The position numbers were made by a program, and so were the translations under genes. From an uncultured Clostridia bacterium (GTDB taxonomy: Bacteria; Bacillota; Clostridia; Christensenellales; Borkfalkiaceae): 10,676 nt of DNA. Shown one piece after another: positions 1 through 7,646 of the stretch (position 1 is the first letter of the stretch; the number at the start of each line of letters is the position of its first letter). Under the pieces are notes generated by a model that saw only the letters and a list, made by a program, of their open reading frames with translations, was not told the origin of the DNA and did no database searches. Where the stretch lies: contig CAKQKQ010000064.1 in NCBI GenBank assembly GCA_934249265.1, positions 1-10,676 of the forward strand, read 5' to 3'.

Positions 1-99
1 CTGAACACGTACTATACGTACTTGAAAGTCGTTTAACGCAGTACAAATCGACTTGACGGCGCAAAAATTGTTCTAATGGGGTTGGTAATACGTACGTTT

Positions 100-1005
100 T
101 TAAGTCTTTACCGAGCCGAGCATTACGCCCTTTACGAAGTATTTTTGCACGTAAGGATAAATCATTAACATTGGAAGTATCGACACCACGATCGACGCCG
201 CGTCTTGCCCTTTTGCGTAAAGTTTGCTCGTATCTACGTTTATCGACTGATAATAGTCCGCCGCTTGCATATCGGAAAGGATATTTCTAAGCAGTAGCGA
301 CAACGGGTAAATTTCCTCGTCTTTTAAAAGAAGCATCGGCCAATACCACTCGTTCCACTGACCTACGAAATAAAACAGCGCAATTGTGGCTACGCCCGCA
401 CCCGACAAAGGCAAAATAAATCTGAAAAGTATTTGTACTTCGTTTGCGCCGTCGATTTTTGCCGACTCCACTATTTCGTAAGGCACGCTTGAGAAAAAGT
501 TTCTTAAAACTATCATGTTAAACGTGTTTACGCCGAACGGAATAATTAAACCTATCAATTGGTTGTACATTCCCAAGTCTTTTAAAAGAATGTAAAACGG
601 AACTACTCCGCCGCCGAAAAACATAGTGATGAGTATCATTACAAAGAAAATCTTTATCCCCGGCATGTCCTTTTTAGTCATTGCGTACGCCCCGAGCGAA
701 GTCATAAGCATGCTGTAAGTCACGCCCACGGCTGTTACGCCAACCGATACCATAAACGCGCGGAATACGCCGCCTTCCAAAAAGATGTATCTGTACGCTT
801 CAAACGTAAAATGACGGGGTATTACGAGTATAACCGAGTGAATATAGTCCGTTTCGGTAGAAAACGAAGTCAAAAGCACGTTTACGAACGGGAAAACGCA
901 ACACAAGGCGAAAATACCCAAGATTATTGCGTTTACGCAGTCGAACACGCCTATTTTTTTCTTCTTTTTGACGTTTATTGAAGATAAAACCGCATTATTT
1001 TCCAT
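100..1005 (-). CDS. Carbohydrate ABC transporter permease, YtcP/LplC-like (inner-membrane subunit)
   Basis: This 301-residue protein is one of two membrane subunits of a CUT1-type sugar ABC importer and would form a heterodimeric channel with the permease encoded just upstream. Hydrophobic segments lie near residues 24-46, 83-106, 117-140, 149-168, 199-217 and 268-285. The EAA loop, which contacts the ATPase, is clear at about 177-200 (EIVESAKIDGANEV followed by FILP). The end YPYVQKYFVKGVMLGSVKT is typical of the YtcP/LplC branch, which usually imports oligosaccharides from complex glycans. The start is well supported: AGGAGA lies 8 bases before the ATG, inside the end of the upstream permease gene, only 4 bases separating the two frames, so translation is probably coupled. 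No ATPase or solute-binding protein is encoded in the window; in many Firmicutes a shared MsmX-type ATPase serves such systems. The 99 bases beyond the stop contain no gene and no convincing terminator. Confidence 0.95.
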   Translation of the reverse strand: MENNAVLSSINVKKKKKIGVFDCVNAIILGIFALCCVFPFVNVLLTSFSTETDYIHSVILVIPRHFTFEAYRYIFLEGGVFRAFMVSVGVTAVGVTYSMLMTSLGAYAMTKKDMPGIKIFFVMILITMFFGGGVVPFYILLKDLGMYNQLIGLIIPFGVNTFNMIVLRNFFSSVPYEIVESAKIDGANEVQILFRFILPLSGAGVATIALFYFVGQWNEWYWPMLLLKDEEIYPLSLLLRNILSDMQAADYYQSINVDTSKLYAKGQDAASIVVSILPMLMIYPYVQKYFVKGVMLGSVKT

Positions 1006-1009
1006 AATT

Positions 1010-1984
1010 TTAATCTCCTATATCGTAAATTCCCGTTCCGTTTATTCGTTTAACGAGGAAGTTTGCCGAAAGCAAAAGCGCGAAGTTGATAAGCGATTTA
1101 AAAAGACCTATCGCCGTAGCCATGCTGAAGTCTCCGTCGTCGAGAGCGGTTCTGTATAAGTAAGTGTCGAGTATATCCGCAACGGGGTAAGTTTGCTTTT
1201 GATAAGTGTTGAATATAGCGTCGAAACCGGCGTTCATGATATTGCCTATCGCAAGTAAAAACTGAATTATAATTATGGGTTGAATACACGGCAAAGTGAC
1301 GTGCGTCATCAGTTTAAACCGTCCGCAACCGTCGATTTTAGCCGCCTCGTACAAATTGGGCGAAACCGCCGATATTGCCGCCATGTAAATTATAGAACCC
1401 CAGCCCGCGTCTTTAATTATCGTGAAAAATATAAGTATGGGATAATACCACACCGTACTCGACATAAACGACCGAGGACTTTGCCCCACAAGTTTTCTAA
1501 AGCCGTTGATTACGCCGTCATAACCGAATATGTCGTAAACGAGCGCGCCGAATATTACCCACGAAATAAAGTTGGGCAAATATACTATGGTTTGAATGGA
1601 TTTTTTATATCCCTCGACCCTAATCTCGTTCATAAAAAGTGCTAAAATTATGGGTGCGGGGAAACAAAATATTATTTTCAATACGCTGATTACAAGCGTA
1701 TTTTTAATCGAACGTAAAAAGTACGGACTTGCGAAAACCTTTGTGAAATTGGTAAAAAGCGGGTCTGACCAATCGCTGCCGATAATTCCGAGCGACGGTC
1801 TGTATTTTTTTACCGCAAGCACAACTCCGTACATGGGTATGTAGGAAAATACTATATAAAAAACGACTACGGGCAACAACATTAAATACACAAGTCTGTA
1901 TTCCTTGATTTTTCTCCATAACCGTGCTTTTTTGTTTTGATAATTTAATTGCGCCTCTTTGGGTGTTTGTGTGTTATTCGTCAT
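1010..1984 (-). CDS. Carbohydrate ABC transporter permease, LplB/YteP-like (inner-membrane subunit)
   Basis: This is the first membrane subunit of the same sugar importer. From the chosen start it has 324 residues. Typical LplB-branch features are the early LPVVVFYIVFSYIPMYG segment, the DAGWGSIIYMAAI segment before the EAA loop, and the EAA loop itself (NLYEAAKIDGCGRF, then a TLP turn). The protein ends GTGIYDIGD. An ATG 12 bases further upstream (at 1996) is in frame, but the purine-rich GAGGAG overlaps it and sits 4 bases before the ATG at 1984, so MTNNTQ is preferred. The gene follows the esterase gene after a gap of about 110 bases containing a 12-bp inverted repeat, and it runs into the second permease gene. 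Position 4 of the EAA-loop Gly-containing turn is followed by Cys rather than the commoner Ala or Gly, a mild variation. Exact substrate is unknown; family history points to oligosaccharides. Confidence 0.94.
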   Translation of the reverse strand: MTNNTQTPKEAQLNYQNKKARLWRKIKEYRLVYLMLLPVVVFYIVFSYIPMYGVVLAVKKYRPSLGIIGSDWSDPLFTNFTKVFASPYFLRSIKNTLVISVLKIIFCFPAPIILALFMNEIRVEGYKKSIQTIVYLPNFISWVIFGALVYDIFGYDGVINGFRKLVGQSPRSFMSSTVWYYPILIFFTIIKDAGWGSIIYMAAISAVSPNLYEAAKIDGCGRFKLMTHVTLPCIQPIIIIQFLLAIGNIMNAGFDAIFNTYQKQTYPVADILDTYLYRTALDDGDFSMATAIGLFKSLINFALLLSANFLVKRINGTGIYDIGD

Positions 1985-1988
1985 TATT

Positions 1989-1994
1989 CTCCTC
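1989..1994 (-). promoter_or_regulatory. Ribosome binding site deciding the LplB-like permease start
   Basis: GAGGAG on the minus strand lies 4 bases before the ATG at 1984. The alternative ATG at 1996 has no purine-rich stretch upstream and shares its own bases with this site, so the shorter protein is favoured. The spacing is slightly short but acceptable. Confidence 0.7.
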
Positions 1995-2025
1995 ATTGGC
2001 TCATATGAACACGTTTTAATATACC

Positions 2026-2065
2026 CGATATAGCGGTCAAAACATATTTTTCAACCGCTATATCG
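2026..2065. repeat. Perfect 12-bp inverted repeat between esterase and permease genes
   Basis: CGATATAGCGGT at 2026-2037 is repeated exactly in inverted form (ACCGCTATATCG) at 2054-2065, with a 16-base AT-rich loop. It sits in the 111-base gap between the esterase stop and the permease start. In the direction of transcription (minus) no T-tract follows, so it does not look like an ordinary intrinsic terminator. It could be an mRNA-stabilising or processing hairpin that sets relative expression of the permeases, or an operator for an internal promoter. On the minus strand TTGACC overlaps the second arm, but I see no good -10 at the right distance. Confidence 0.75.
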
Positions 2066-2095
2066 CCATATTTTTAAGTTTGATTACCGAAAAAT

Positions 2096-4078
2096 TTATT
2101 CTTTTCTCTTTTTCATTACGAACATTGCCGAAAGAACTCCTATAATAGCAATGCCCTCGCTCGCGCAAATACTGCCCTTGCACGAGCCTTTTTTGTTGGG
2201 TTTTACTTGAGAATTATCGCTTGCCGAGTCGCCGCTTTCGCTTAAACTGTCGCTTGAACTGTCGCTGTCTAAATCGCTTGAACTGTCCGTATCTTGCGAA
2301 CTATCCGTATCGGAAGAAGAATCGGAAGAACTGTCGTCGGGGTTTTGCGAATTATCTTTTTCGTAAACTACCGAAATTACCGTGTCTTTGGTGATATTTT
2401 CAAGCACTATTTCGTTGTTTTCGTTTAAGTTTACGCTTTGTCCGTCAACCGTCAAACTTTTGAGCGTAGTGTTTTCGTCTGGCGTTACTTTTACCCTTAT
2501 TCCATCGCCGCTATTTACAAAAAATCTGTCGTTATCAACGGTGCAACCGCTGAAATTTACGGTTACGTCATAGTCGTAAGCGGTTATGTCTTTAAGCACG
2601 AACGGCGCAACGGGCAAATTGTATTCGTTGTAAATAAAAGCGGTGTCGTAGTCGAAATTGTTGGTTTGTAAATAACTTACGAATTTAAGTTTGGTCTCGA
2701 AACTTACCGTTTTTATGCCCGCTTTTTCAAAATTGGCTATATCCGTGTAGGCTTGCTTGTTTGAAGTGCCGATTAGTCCTCGCCTTACGCCCTCGCTTAT
2801 GTGAATTTCGTTTGCGTCGGTAAAGGTTGCGTACACGGTTTTAGAGCCGCTCTTTTTATACAAAGTCGCAACTTCGGGATTTTTGCCGTACGTTCCGCTG
2901 CCGCTGTACGCTTGATTATAAATATATTTAAGCGCAAGTCCCGTCGCCCTATCGTTAAACTCGTATTTATCGAGCGGGTGAATATTGGTGTGGTCGCCGA
3001 GGTCGATACCGTTTACGTAATAGACGTTTTCGCACTCTTTTGCGAGTTCTATTTGCACTTGCCTAAACGCGGGCCACAAACCTTTGCAATATTGGTCCTC
3101 GAATTGAGGGAGCAAATAAGTGATTACGGGCAAGTTTTCGTCGTCGAAAAACTCTCTCGTCTCTTTTAGCCATGCTTTAAAACAGTCTTTATAGGTGCTT
3201 ATCGTGCTGTAAACGTCAGATTCGCCTTGATACCAAAGCACGGCTTTAACCGTGTAACTCCCCATAGGAAGAACCATGTTTTCATATCTTCTGCAAAGCG
3301 AAGAATCGCCGTTATTCGGGAAAATTTGCTTTACCGCGTCTCTGCTTATCCACTCGTGCACTTGCGAGCCGCCAACCGCCGAAACAATTACGCCGACGGG
3401 TACGTCCAACTTTTGAGAAAGATTAACCGCAAAAGCGACTGCGGTAAAACTTACGTAGTCTAATTCGCTTAAACCGTTGGGTGCGATCCACTTGTTTTGA
3501 GTACCTTTGTTTACTACGCCGCCCGTTTCGGGCAACATTTTTACCGTGAAGAACCTTAAAAGGTTGTAATTTTTAAATTCTTGCAACTTTTTAAGGAAGT
3601 ATTCTTGATTATTGTACTTTATGTAGTCGTCGCCGTAACTTTTATCGTTTTTTATAAGGTTATAAGCGTACTCGAATTCGTCTATTGAGTAAGCCATGTT
3701 TGACTGACCCGAACCGTAATATACCTCGCCCACCAAAACGTTGTTATACGTAACGCGTTGCACGCCGTTTGAAAGGTAAAGTTTTGCGCCCGTTTTGTCG
3801 GCGGACATCGGGTCTAATTTCACCGAAAATTTGCCGTTTTCGTCCGCAATGCAAGTCTTTTTCTGACCTTTAAATTCCACGGTTATTTCTTCGTTTGCCG
3901 AAGCCGTGCCGCTTATTTTAACTTCTTGGTCGCGTTGCAAAACCATGTTGTCGGTGTAAAGCGGGTCTAAAGTCAAGCCGGAGGCAGCCCTCCCCGTCAA
4001 GGGAGGGACGTCAACCGACATTAATAACATTGCCGCCACCACTGTGGCGAGCAATATCGATTTAATTTTTAATTTCAT
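2096..4078 (-). CDS. Secreted, surface-anchored SGNH-type sialate O-acetylesterase-like carbohydrate esterase
   Basis: This 660-residue protein probably removes O-acetyl groups from a glycan outside the cell. A signal peptide covers about residues 1-32. A beta-rich segment (about 36-115) precedes the SGNH hydrolase core. Block I is GSGQSNM at 122-128 with the expected nucleophile Ser126; the Gly of the oxyanion hole lies in SAVGGSQVHEW (233-243); WYQGESD (282-288) is characteristic of the SASA/DUF303 family; His367 in NIHPLDKYEFND is the likely catalytic base. After the core come a beta module (about 500-573), an acidic Ser/Asp linker (575-624, coding bases 2207-2356), and a C-terminal tail with Cys633, a hydrophobic stretch 643-655 and KKRKE. 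There is no LPXTG. The start follows a weak AGGT 9 bases upstream. The gene follows the LamG gene after 130 AT-rich bases, which hold a small AT hairpin (4158-4175) but no recognisable promoter. The true substrate may be an acetylated plant polysaccharide rather than sialic acid. Confidence 0.9.
   Translation of the reverse strand: MKLKIKSILLATVVAAMLLMSVDVPPLTGRAASGLTLDPLYTDNMVLQRDQEVKISGTASANEEITVEFKGQKKTCIADENGKFSVKLDPMSADKTGAKLYLSNGVQRVTYNNVLVGEVYYGSGQSNMAYSIDEFEYAYNLIKNDKSYGDDYIKYNNQEYFLKKLQEFKNYNLLRFFTVKMLPETGGVVNKGTQNKWIAPNGLSELDYVSFTAVAFAVNLSQKLDVPVGVIVSAVGGSQVHEWISRDAVKQIFPNNGDSSLCRRYENMVLPMGSYTVKAVLWYQGESDVYSTISTYKDCFKAWLKETREFFDDENLPVITYLLPQFEDQYCKGLWPAFRQVQIELAKECENVYYVNGIDLGDHTNIHPLDKYEFNDRATGLALKYIYNQAYSGSGTYGKNPEVATLYKKSGSKTVYATFTDANEIHISEGVRRGLIGTSNKQAYTDIANFEKAGIKTVSFETKLKFVSYLQTNNFDYDTAFIYNEYNLPVAPFVLKDITAYDYDVTVNFSGCTVDNDRFFVNSGDGIRVKVTPDENTTLKSLTVDGQSVNLNENNEIVLENITKDTVISVVYEKDNSQNPDDSSSDSSSDTDSSQDTDSSSDLDSDSSSDSLSESGDSASDNSQVKPNKKGSCKGSICASEGIAIIGVLSAMFVMKKRKE
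2099..2206 (-). other. C-terminal Cys-containing sorting-like tail of the esterase
   Basis: Residues 625-660 read V-K-P-N-K-K-G-S-C-K, a second Cys (638), a hydrophobic stretch and the basic end MKKRKE. The order (linker, Cys motif, membrane segment, positive tail) is that of a cell-surface sorting signal, but the LPXTG sortase motif is missing. The LamG protein next door ends in a closely matching tail. Confidence 0.6.
3988..4007. repeat. GC-rich perfect stem-loop inside the esterase signal-peptide region
   Basis: CCCTCCC (3988-3994) and GGGAGGG (4001-4007) flank a 6-base loop. The stem falls in codons for P-P-L-T-G-R just after the hydrophobic core of the signal peptide. The surrounding DNA is AT-rich, and the flanks carry GTCAA three times within about 45 bases. 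It may be a fragment of a small dispersed repeat inserted in frame, or a hairpin affecting early translation. Confidence 0.65.
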
Positions 4079-4208
4079 ATCGTTTTTACCTATAAATTTG
4101 TTTTTTAATATGAATATTTGATTTTTGTGCCGATTTAAAATTTTAAATTTTTAATTCGATTTAAAGTTTTAAATCTTTAATAAGGTTTATCGCGTAACAT
4201 GCTTTTTA

Positions 4209-7200
4209 TCAGTCTTCGCGTTTTTTCCTTACAGCCATAATTGCCGCCGCAATTGCGCCCAATGCAAGCACAGAACCGCCACCAAGACTACTCTTGCAGC
4301 CCTTTGCGGGTTTAACCGTAGTAGAATCCGTAGTGCTGCCCGAATCGGTGTCGGGAGTTTGGTCTATTTCTTTCCATTTAGCGTAAAGAACGATATTTGC
4401 GGGGTTTTGAGTGTCGATTTCGGTTACTTTTTCGCCGCTTAAATCTTCGTTTAAATACCAACCGTCGAAAGTGTAACCCTCTTTAGTGAAGTAAGTGTCG
4501 AGTTGCTTTTCTTCGCCGTAAGTGTATTCGACTACTTCGTTGTCTTCGCCATTGTTAAGCACGTAAGTAATTGTGTATTTCTTTGCCGAGAATACCGCGT
4601 TTATCACGCTGTAATCGCTTGCGGTGAAAGTAAATACTCCGTTTTCGTCGGCAACGAGTTTTTCGTTGTTTACCGTAACGTAATTCAATTCGTAATAATC
4701 GTTTGCCGTTGCTTTAAAGCGCACTGCTTTTTCTTCGCCTACGGCGTAAATTGCGTCTTTATCGTAAGCCTCTCCGTCAACCGTAAATTCGGTCAAGTCG
4801 CCGTTTTCGATGCTTAACAAGTCGATTTTATATTTAAGATTTACTTCAGCCATCAAGCCTTTTGCATTTGATACGGGGCTGTTCTTTACGTAACCAACTA
4901 TTTTGCCGCCCTTTCTGCCGAGCCATTCTACGTCGCACGTATAATCTTGGTCTTTGCTGTCTACAACGGTTACCGTTGCGGGTAATTGCGCCAAAACGTC
5001 GCCGGCGGTGTTGTCCGCGCTCATTACTACGTCTACGTCGGTAAGGTCGACGTTAATTTCTTTTACCGTGCGGTAAGAAACAGAAGATGCAAGCGGAGTG
5101 TTTGTGTTTTCGTTTGCGTAAAGGTCTGCAACGTTGCGCGCGGAAAGTGCGAAATCGTAAACTTTAAGGTCTGCTACCGAACCCTCGAAATATTGCGTGC
5201 CGCAAGTGTTGTTGCTTGCCGCTTGACCGCCGAGCGTAAATGTGTACAAACCGTCGCCCGCAAACGACTTATAATTGTCTACTTTTTTACTGCCGAGCAT
5301 TTCGCCGTTTAAATAATAAGCGAGTATGCCCGTATTTTGGTCCATAGTGATGGTAAGCGTTGCCCACGTGTCTTTCAACGAACCCGTCTTTATAGTCGCG
5401 CTTCTGTCGCCTTCGCCCGCGGTATAACGCAATTCGTATTGGTTGTAACAACCGTAAATCAAGAATGCGTCGCCGTATGCGCCCGTGCTCAACATATAAT
5501 AACTTCCGTCGCCTATCGTGTTGTCGGCGTTTACTTTAATAGATACGGTATAACCGCCTTTCATCAATTGACTGAAGTTTACGCTGCTATTTTCGCTGAC
5601 TGCGGGTGCGTATAAGTAAGATTCGTTTGCCCTTGTAAACGTAACGTAGCCGTTTTCGTTCCAATCGACGTTGTTGTTTCCGCCGAGTTTTAAATCGAAG
5701 TTGCCCATGCTGTCTTTGCCGAGGTTGTTTCCGTCGTTAAACTCGTACCAAACAAGCGGCTTGATATCCATTTGGTCTTCTTCGGTAGCAACGTAAGGAA
5801 TTTCAATGGAAACGTTTAAATTTTTGTTGTTGTTTACGTTTTTACCTGTCAAAAATCCTTTTACTACTGCCGAATAATCGCCTTTTTCGACCTTCGTCCA
5901 AACGATGTTTGCTGTAATAACGTTGTTGTTGGCGTTGGTTACTTGTACCGTTTGGGGTAAACCAGCGGCTAAAATGTCGTTTTCGGTGGCGGTTGAAAGA
6001 ATTTCTCCGTCATAACTAACGTCGCCTACTTTGATAATTTCGCTGTCATAACCTACTACTTTAACCGTTTCGCTCTCTTTTATAAGTTGGTTTGCTTGGT
6101 CTTGAGTAAACGCAAAGTCGTACATTCTGATATCTGCCATAGTGGTTTCGCCGAAACATTTATCCGTCCATTCGCCGAAATTAGTCCATGCGCCGAAAGC
6201 CAAACAATAATTATTTGCTCCGATTACTACGTTGTCGTCCGCCTTAACCGTTGCGCTGTTGCCAAGCAAAGTTACTTCTTCGGCGTCGCCTTTTGCCATA
6301 TATACTTTTGCAACTTTATTTTCGGTGTCGGCTGTAAAAATGAATGTGTACCACTCTTCCGTTTCGCCGAACACGTTATCGATATCCAAGTGCTTTTCTC
6401 CGCCGTAATAAAGTTGAAGCAATTTGCCGTTTTTCATCGCCGTAAACGCGCTGCCGTAAGAATTTGTAGAGAATATAACGTGTTCTCCGCTTGCTTGCGC
6501 CGTTTTAATTTTTAAAGCGATCGTCATTGCGCTTAAATAATCGGAAACGTCGGTATAACTGCCGTCAGATTTTTTAGCGAGTTTGTTTACGTATAAATAT
6601 GCGCCGTCTTCAAGTTTGAGCGTGCCGTTTTCAAGCGTGTAATTGCCCGACGCCGTTAAATCGTTGTGACCGTACACGTCTTCGAGGGAGTCGGCAAAAT
6701 CCCAAGCGGATATGGGCTTAACTTCAAAAGTCGGCTTTTCTTGTTGATTAAGTTTGTCTTGGTCGTATTGAAGAATATCCGCAATTTCCGCCTCGTCGAT
6801 TGTTCCGCTGTATATTCTTAAATCGGAAATATTGGGATAAATGCTCGTGTCGTCGTCAAACGAGGCATAACAACTATCCCATTCGCCAAGGTGAGACTGT
6901 CCGCCTATCGTAAAGCCCCATTGTTGATTTCCTCCGAACAATGCGGGGTTTGTAAGCGTCCAAGTTTCCTCGAATTTGTCGGTCGTGCCTTCTTTATAAG
7001 CGATTACTTTTACGCTCAAATCGCTTTCATTATAAATTATGTTTAATCTAAACCAAGCAAATTCGGACGTAAGACCTATACGGAACTCTTTGTTTTGACC
7101 GTTGCCCATATAAAGGTTGATTATGTCATATCCCCAACTGATTTGGAAATTAGAGCCGTATGCGCCGTTAGAAATGATATTGTTTGCTCCGCCGCCGTTT

Positions 7201-7580
7201 AAACTGCGCAAATAAAGTCTTGTGCTTACAGAGAAACTGCCCGTCAAGTTGTCCGAAAAGTCGGTAAAATTGTTGTCTACAACTTCATCAAGAGCAGTTG
7301 CGTACAACAAGCAATTGTCTTTAAGGGCAACGCCGCCGTTTATCGCGTCGAGTCTTGCGCCGTTGTTCTTGTTGACAAGGTTATTGACGCCCGTAGTGTC
7401 TTTACCAAGGTTGTCTGCGTCGTCGAATTCGTACCAAGCGACTTTGGTAAAAGCGGGTTGTTCGCCTTCTTCGGCTGCCGTCGGCACTGCGCAAACGGCA
7501 CTTGCCGTCAAGCACAACGTCATAAGCACGCCAAGTACGTAAGAAAGTATCTTACGAGTTTTTGTTGCATTAATTTTCAT
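4209..7580 (-). CDS. Large secreted surface protein with three LamG (concanavalin-like) domains and an InlB-type repeat
   Basis: From the chosen start the protein has 1123 residues. A signal peptide spans about 1-31 (hydrophobic core then ASAVCA). LamG-like domains lie at about 46-272, 290-502 and 608-823, each with a [GN]-x-YG-x-x-F turn (139-145, 373-379, 700-706) and ending in a D-L/I-R/K-x-Y strand followed by a helix. Ig-like segments follow the second (about 505-600) and third (about 832-918) LamG domains. Next come a beta module (about 925-998) resembling the one in the esterase, an InlB/Flg_new repeat (about 1000-1069, GYTFDGWYLNEDLSG then LYAKW), a short Thr/Ser/Asp linker, and a Cys-containing tail with a hydrophobic stretch ending RKKRED. 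I see no catalytic domain; the family suggests glycan binding or adhesion at the cell surface. The frame is open up to 7754, but that extension lies across and beyond the promoter. AGGAGG 6 bases before the ATG at 7580 fixes the start. Confidence 0.9.
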   Translation of the reverse strand: MKINATKTRKILSYVLGVLMTLCLTASAVCAVPTAAEEGEQPAFTKVAWYEFDDADNLGKDTTGVNNLVNKNNGARLDAINGGVALKDNCLLYATALDEVVDNNFTDFSDNLTGSFSVSTRLYLRSLNGGGANNIISNGAYGSNFQISWGYDIINLYMGNGQNKEFRIGLTSEFAWFRLNIIYNESDLSVKVIAYKEGTTDKFEETWTLTNPALFGGNQQWGFTIGGQSHLGEWDSCYASFDDDTSIYPNISDLRIYSGTIDEAEIADILQYDQDKLNQQEKPTFEVKPISAWDFADSLEDVYGHNDLTASGNYTLENGTLKLEDGAYLYVNKLAKKSDGSYTDVSDYLSAMTIALKIKTAQASGEHVIFSTNSYGSAFTAMKNGKLLQLYYGGEKHLDIDNVFGETEEWYTFIFTADTENKVAKVYMAKGDAEEVTLLGNSATVKADDNVVIGANNYCLAFGAWTNFGEWTDKCFGETTMADIRMYDFAFTQDQANQLIKESETVKVVGYDSEIIKVGDVSYDGEILSTATENDILAAGLPQTVQVTNANNNVITANIVWTKVEKGDYSAVVKGFLTGKNVNNNKNLNVSIEIPYVATEEDQMDIKPLVWYEFNDGNNLGKDSMGNFDLKLGGNNNVDWNENGYVTFTRANESYLYAPAVSENSSVNFSQLMKGGYTVSIKVNADNTIGDGSYYMLSTGAYGDAFLIYGCYNQYELRYTAGEGDRSATIKTGSLKDTWATLTITMDQNTGILAYYLNGEMLGSKKVDNYKSFAGDGLYTFTLGGQAASNNTCGTQYFEGSVADLKVYDFALSARNVADLYANENTNTPLASSVSYRTVKEINVDLTDVDVVMSADNTAGDVLAQLPATVTVVDSKDQDYTCDVEWLGRKGGKIVGYVKNSPVSNAKGLMAEVNLKYKIDLLSIENGDLTEFTVDGEAYDKDAIYAVGEEKAVRFKATANDYYELNYVTVNNEKLVADENGVFTFTASDYSVINAVFSAKKYTITYVLNNGEDNEVVEYTYGEEKQLDTYFTKEGYTFDGWYLNEDLSGEKVTEIDTQNPANIVLYAKWKEIDQTPDTDSGSTTDSTTVKPAKGCKSSLGGGSVLALGAIAAAIMAVRKKRED
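4212..4316 (-). other. C-terminal Cys-containing sorting-like tail of the LamG protein
   Basis: Residues 1089-1123 start V-K-P-A-K-G-C-K-S-S, followed by a glycine-rich turn, a hydrophobic stretch of about 17 residues and the end VRKKRED. Cys1095 aligns with Cys633 of the esterase once V-K-P is matched. There is no LPXTG. The tail is a probable membrane-retention or processing signal. Confidence 0.6.
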
Positions 7581-7586
7581 GTCTAT

Positions 7587-7592
7587 CCTCCT
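7587..7592 (-). promoter_or_regulatory. Strong ribosome binding site fixing the LamG gene start
   Basis: A full AGGAGG on the minus strand stands 6 bases before the ATG at 7580. That ATG opens a clear signal peptide, whereas the upstream in-frame extension to 7754 lacks a ribosome binding site and would bury the signal peptide inside the protein. Confidence 0.9.
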
Positions 7593-7618
7593 ATCATCAA
7601 AAATATTTTGGTGCTTAC

Positions 7619-7646
7619 ATAATAACACAAGCCCACGCAATGTCAA
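7619..7646 (-). promoter_or_regulatory. Sigma-A type promoter for the LamG-esterase-permease block
   Basis: On the minus strand a perfect TTGACA (7646-7641) is followed after 16 bases by TATTAT (7624-7619), which matches the -10 consensus at five of six positions. Transcription would begin near 7612, leaving a leader of about 31 bases before the ATG. A small palindrome, TTTCG-CACT-CGAAA at 7673-7686, is centred roughly 67 bases upstream of this start, a position where an activator could bind. Its role is a guess. Confidence 0.75.

Noticed and set aside
1..99. Possible terminator or gene start left of the YtcP-like permease
   Set aside because: Only short repeats such as ACGTACT (7-13, 16-22) and a 6-bp AAGTCG/CGACTT pair are present; no stem with a T-tract and no ribosome binding site plus start could be supported.
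1985..1996. Earlier ATG for the LplB-like permease
   Set aside because: Its bases overlap the GAGGAG site that serves the ATG at 1984 and it has no site of its own.
2026..2065. Intrinsic terminator separating the esterase from the permeases
   Set aside because: No run of T follows the stem in the minus direction; the sequence after it is GGTATATTAAAAC.
2801..3463. Plus-strand open frames opposite the esterase gene
   Set aside because: They are opposite-strand shadows of the SGNH core, with no motif or start signal of their own.
4503..6515. Plus-strand open frames opposite the LamG gene (for example 4503-4817 and 6087-6515)
   Set aside because: They lie opposite a clear secreted protein with recognisable domains, have no ribosome binding sites that I can see, and their translations are Cys/Val-rich without any familiar motif.
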